DNA of 5,860 nucleotides, taken from the NCBI GenBank assembly GCA_025057195.1, contig JANWWX010000088.1, positions 1 to 5,860 on the forward strand, read 5' to 3'. Positions 5,842-5,860 of this stretch are shown piece by piece. This stretch comes from Leptospiraceae bacterium. GTDB lineage: Bacteria; Spirochaetota; Leptospiria; Turneriellales; Turneriellaceae. Position numbers and translations under genes: made by a program. The notes below the pieces were generated by a model. That model worked only from the letters and a program-made list of their open reading frames with translations, was not told where the DNA came from and made no database searches. The stretch's first letter is position 1. Each line of letters starts with the position of its first letter.

Positions 5842-5860
5842 ATGGACGAAAAACGGAAAA
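5842..5860 (+). CDS. Start of an unidentified gene, cut by the window edge
   Basis: An ATG at 5842 preceded by a good Shine-Dalgarno-like AGAGGG (5833-5838) opens the frame MDEKRK and continues past the edge. It has the best ribosome site on the plus strand here, and an AT-rich promoter-like stretch precedes it. The six visible residues are too few to suggest a function. Confidence 0.5.

Noticed and set aside
1..5860. CRISPR arrays, insertion sequences, tRNA, rRNA or tmRNA genes
   Set aside because: I looked for spaced direct repeats, transposase-like frames, terminal inverted repeats and tRNA-like folds, including a tmRNA near smpB, and saw none.

Overview
The window looks like a stretch of spirochaete chromosome, most likely from the order Leptospirales, with G+C near one half by eye. 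The main reason is the minus-strand gene at 1330-2847. It has the layout of the 'spiro-SPASM' family, which I know from memory as restricted to spirochaetes. A lipobox ending in Leu-Leu-Asn-Cys on the exported metallo-hydrolase at 4878-5705 fits spirochaetal lipoproteins. The genus is inference; no rRNA or other phylogenetic marker is present.

Layout. (1) 2-820, plus: the C-terminal two thirds of NuoD (complex I), entering from the left edge. (2) 890-1333, plus: SmpB, the tmRNA partner in ribosome rescue. (3) 1330-2847, minus: a spiro-SPASM protein, convergent with smpB and overlapping it by 4 bp. (4) 2851-3792, minus: a secreted SurA-like chaperone with one parvulin domain, 3 bp upstream of the spiro-SPASM gene and probably in the same transcript. 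(5) 4000-4584, minus: a DUF4256 protein. (6) 4585-4877: a divergent intergenic region with a candidate 37-codon zinc-ribbon ORF at 4677-4790. (7) 4878-5705, plus: a metallo-beta-lactamase-fold hydrolase resembling AHL lactonases, with a predicted lipoprotein signal. (8) 5706-5860: an AT-rich leader with phased A-tracts, leading into the first codons of a gene that runs off the right edge.

The left half is housekeeping (respiration, ribosome rescue, envelope protein folding). The right half looks accessory: unlinked functions, weak ribosome binding sites and loose spacing. The most interesting item is the spiro-SPASM gene. Its central domain keeps a radical-SAM-like framework, including a glycine-rich GGLGEP motif, but the three cluster-binding cysteines are replaced by Ala, Ser and Ser at exactly the CxxxCxxC spacing, while four C-terminal SPASM-type cysteines remain. 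Its operon partner, the SurA-like protein, likewise has Met and Tyr where active parvulins have histidines. The pair may therefore be a non-catalytic, binding-type module. This is inference.
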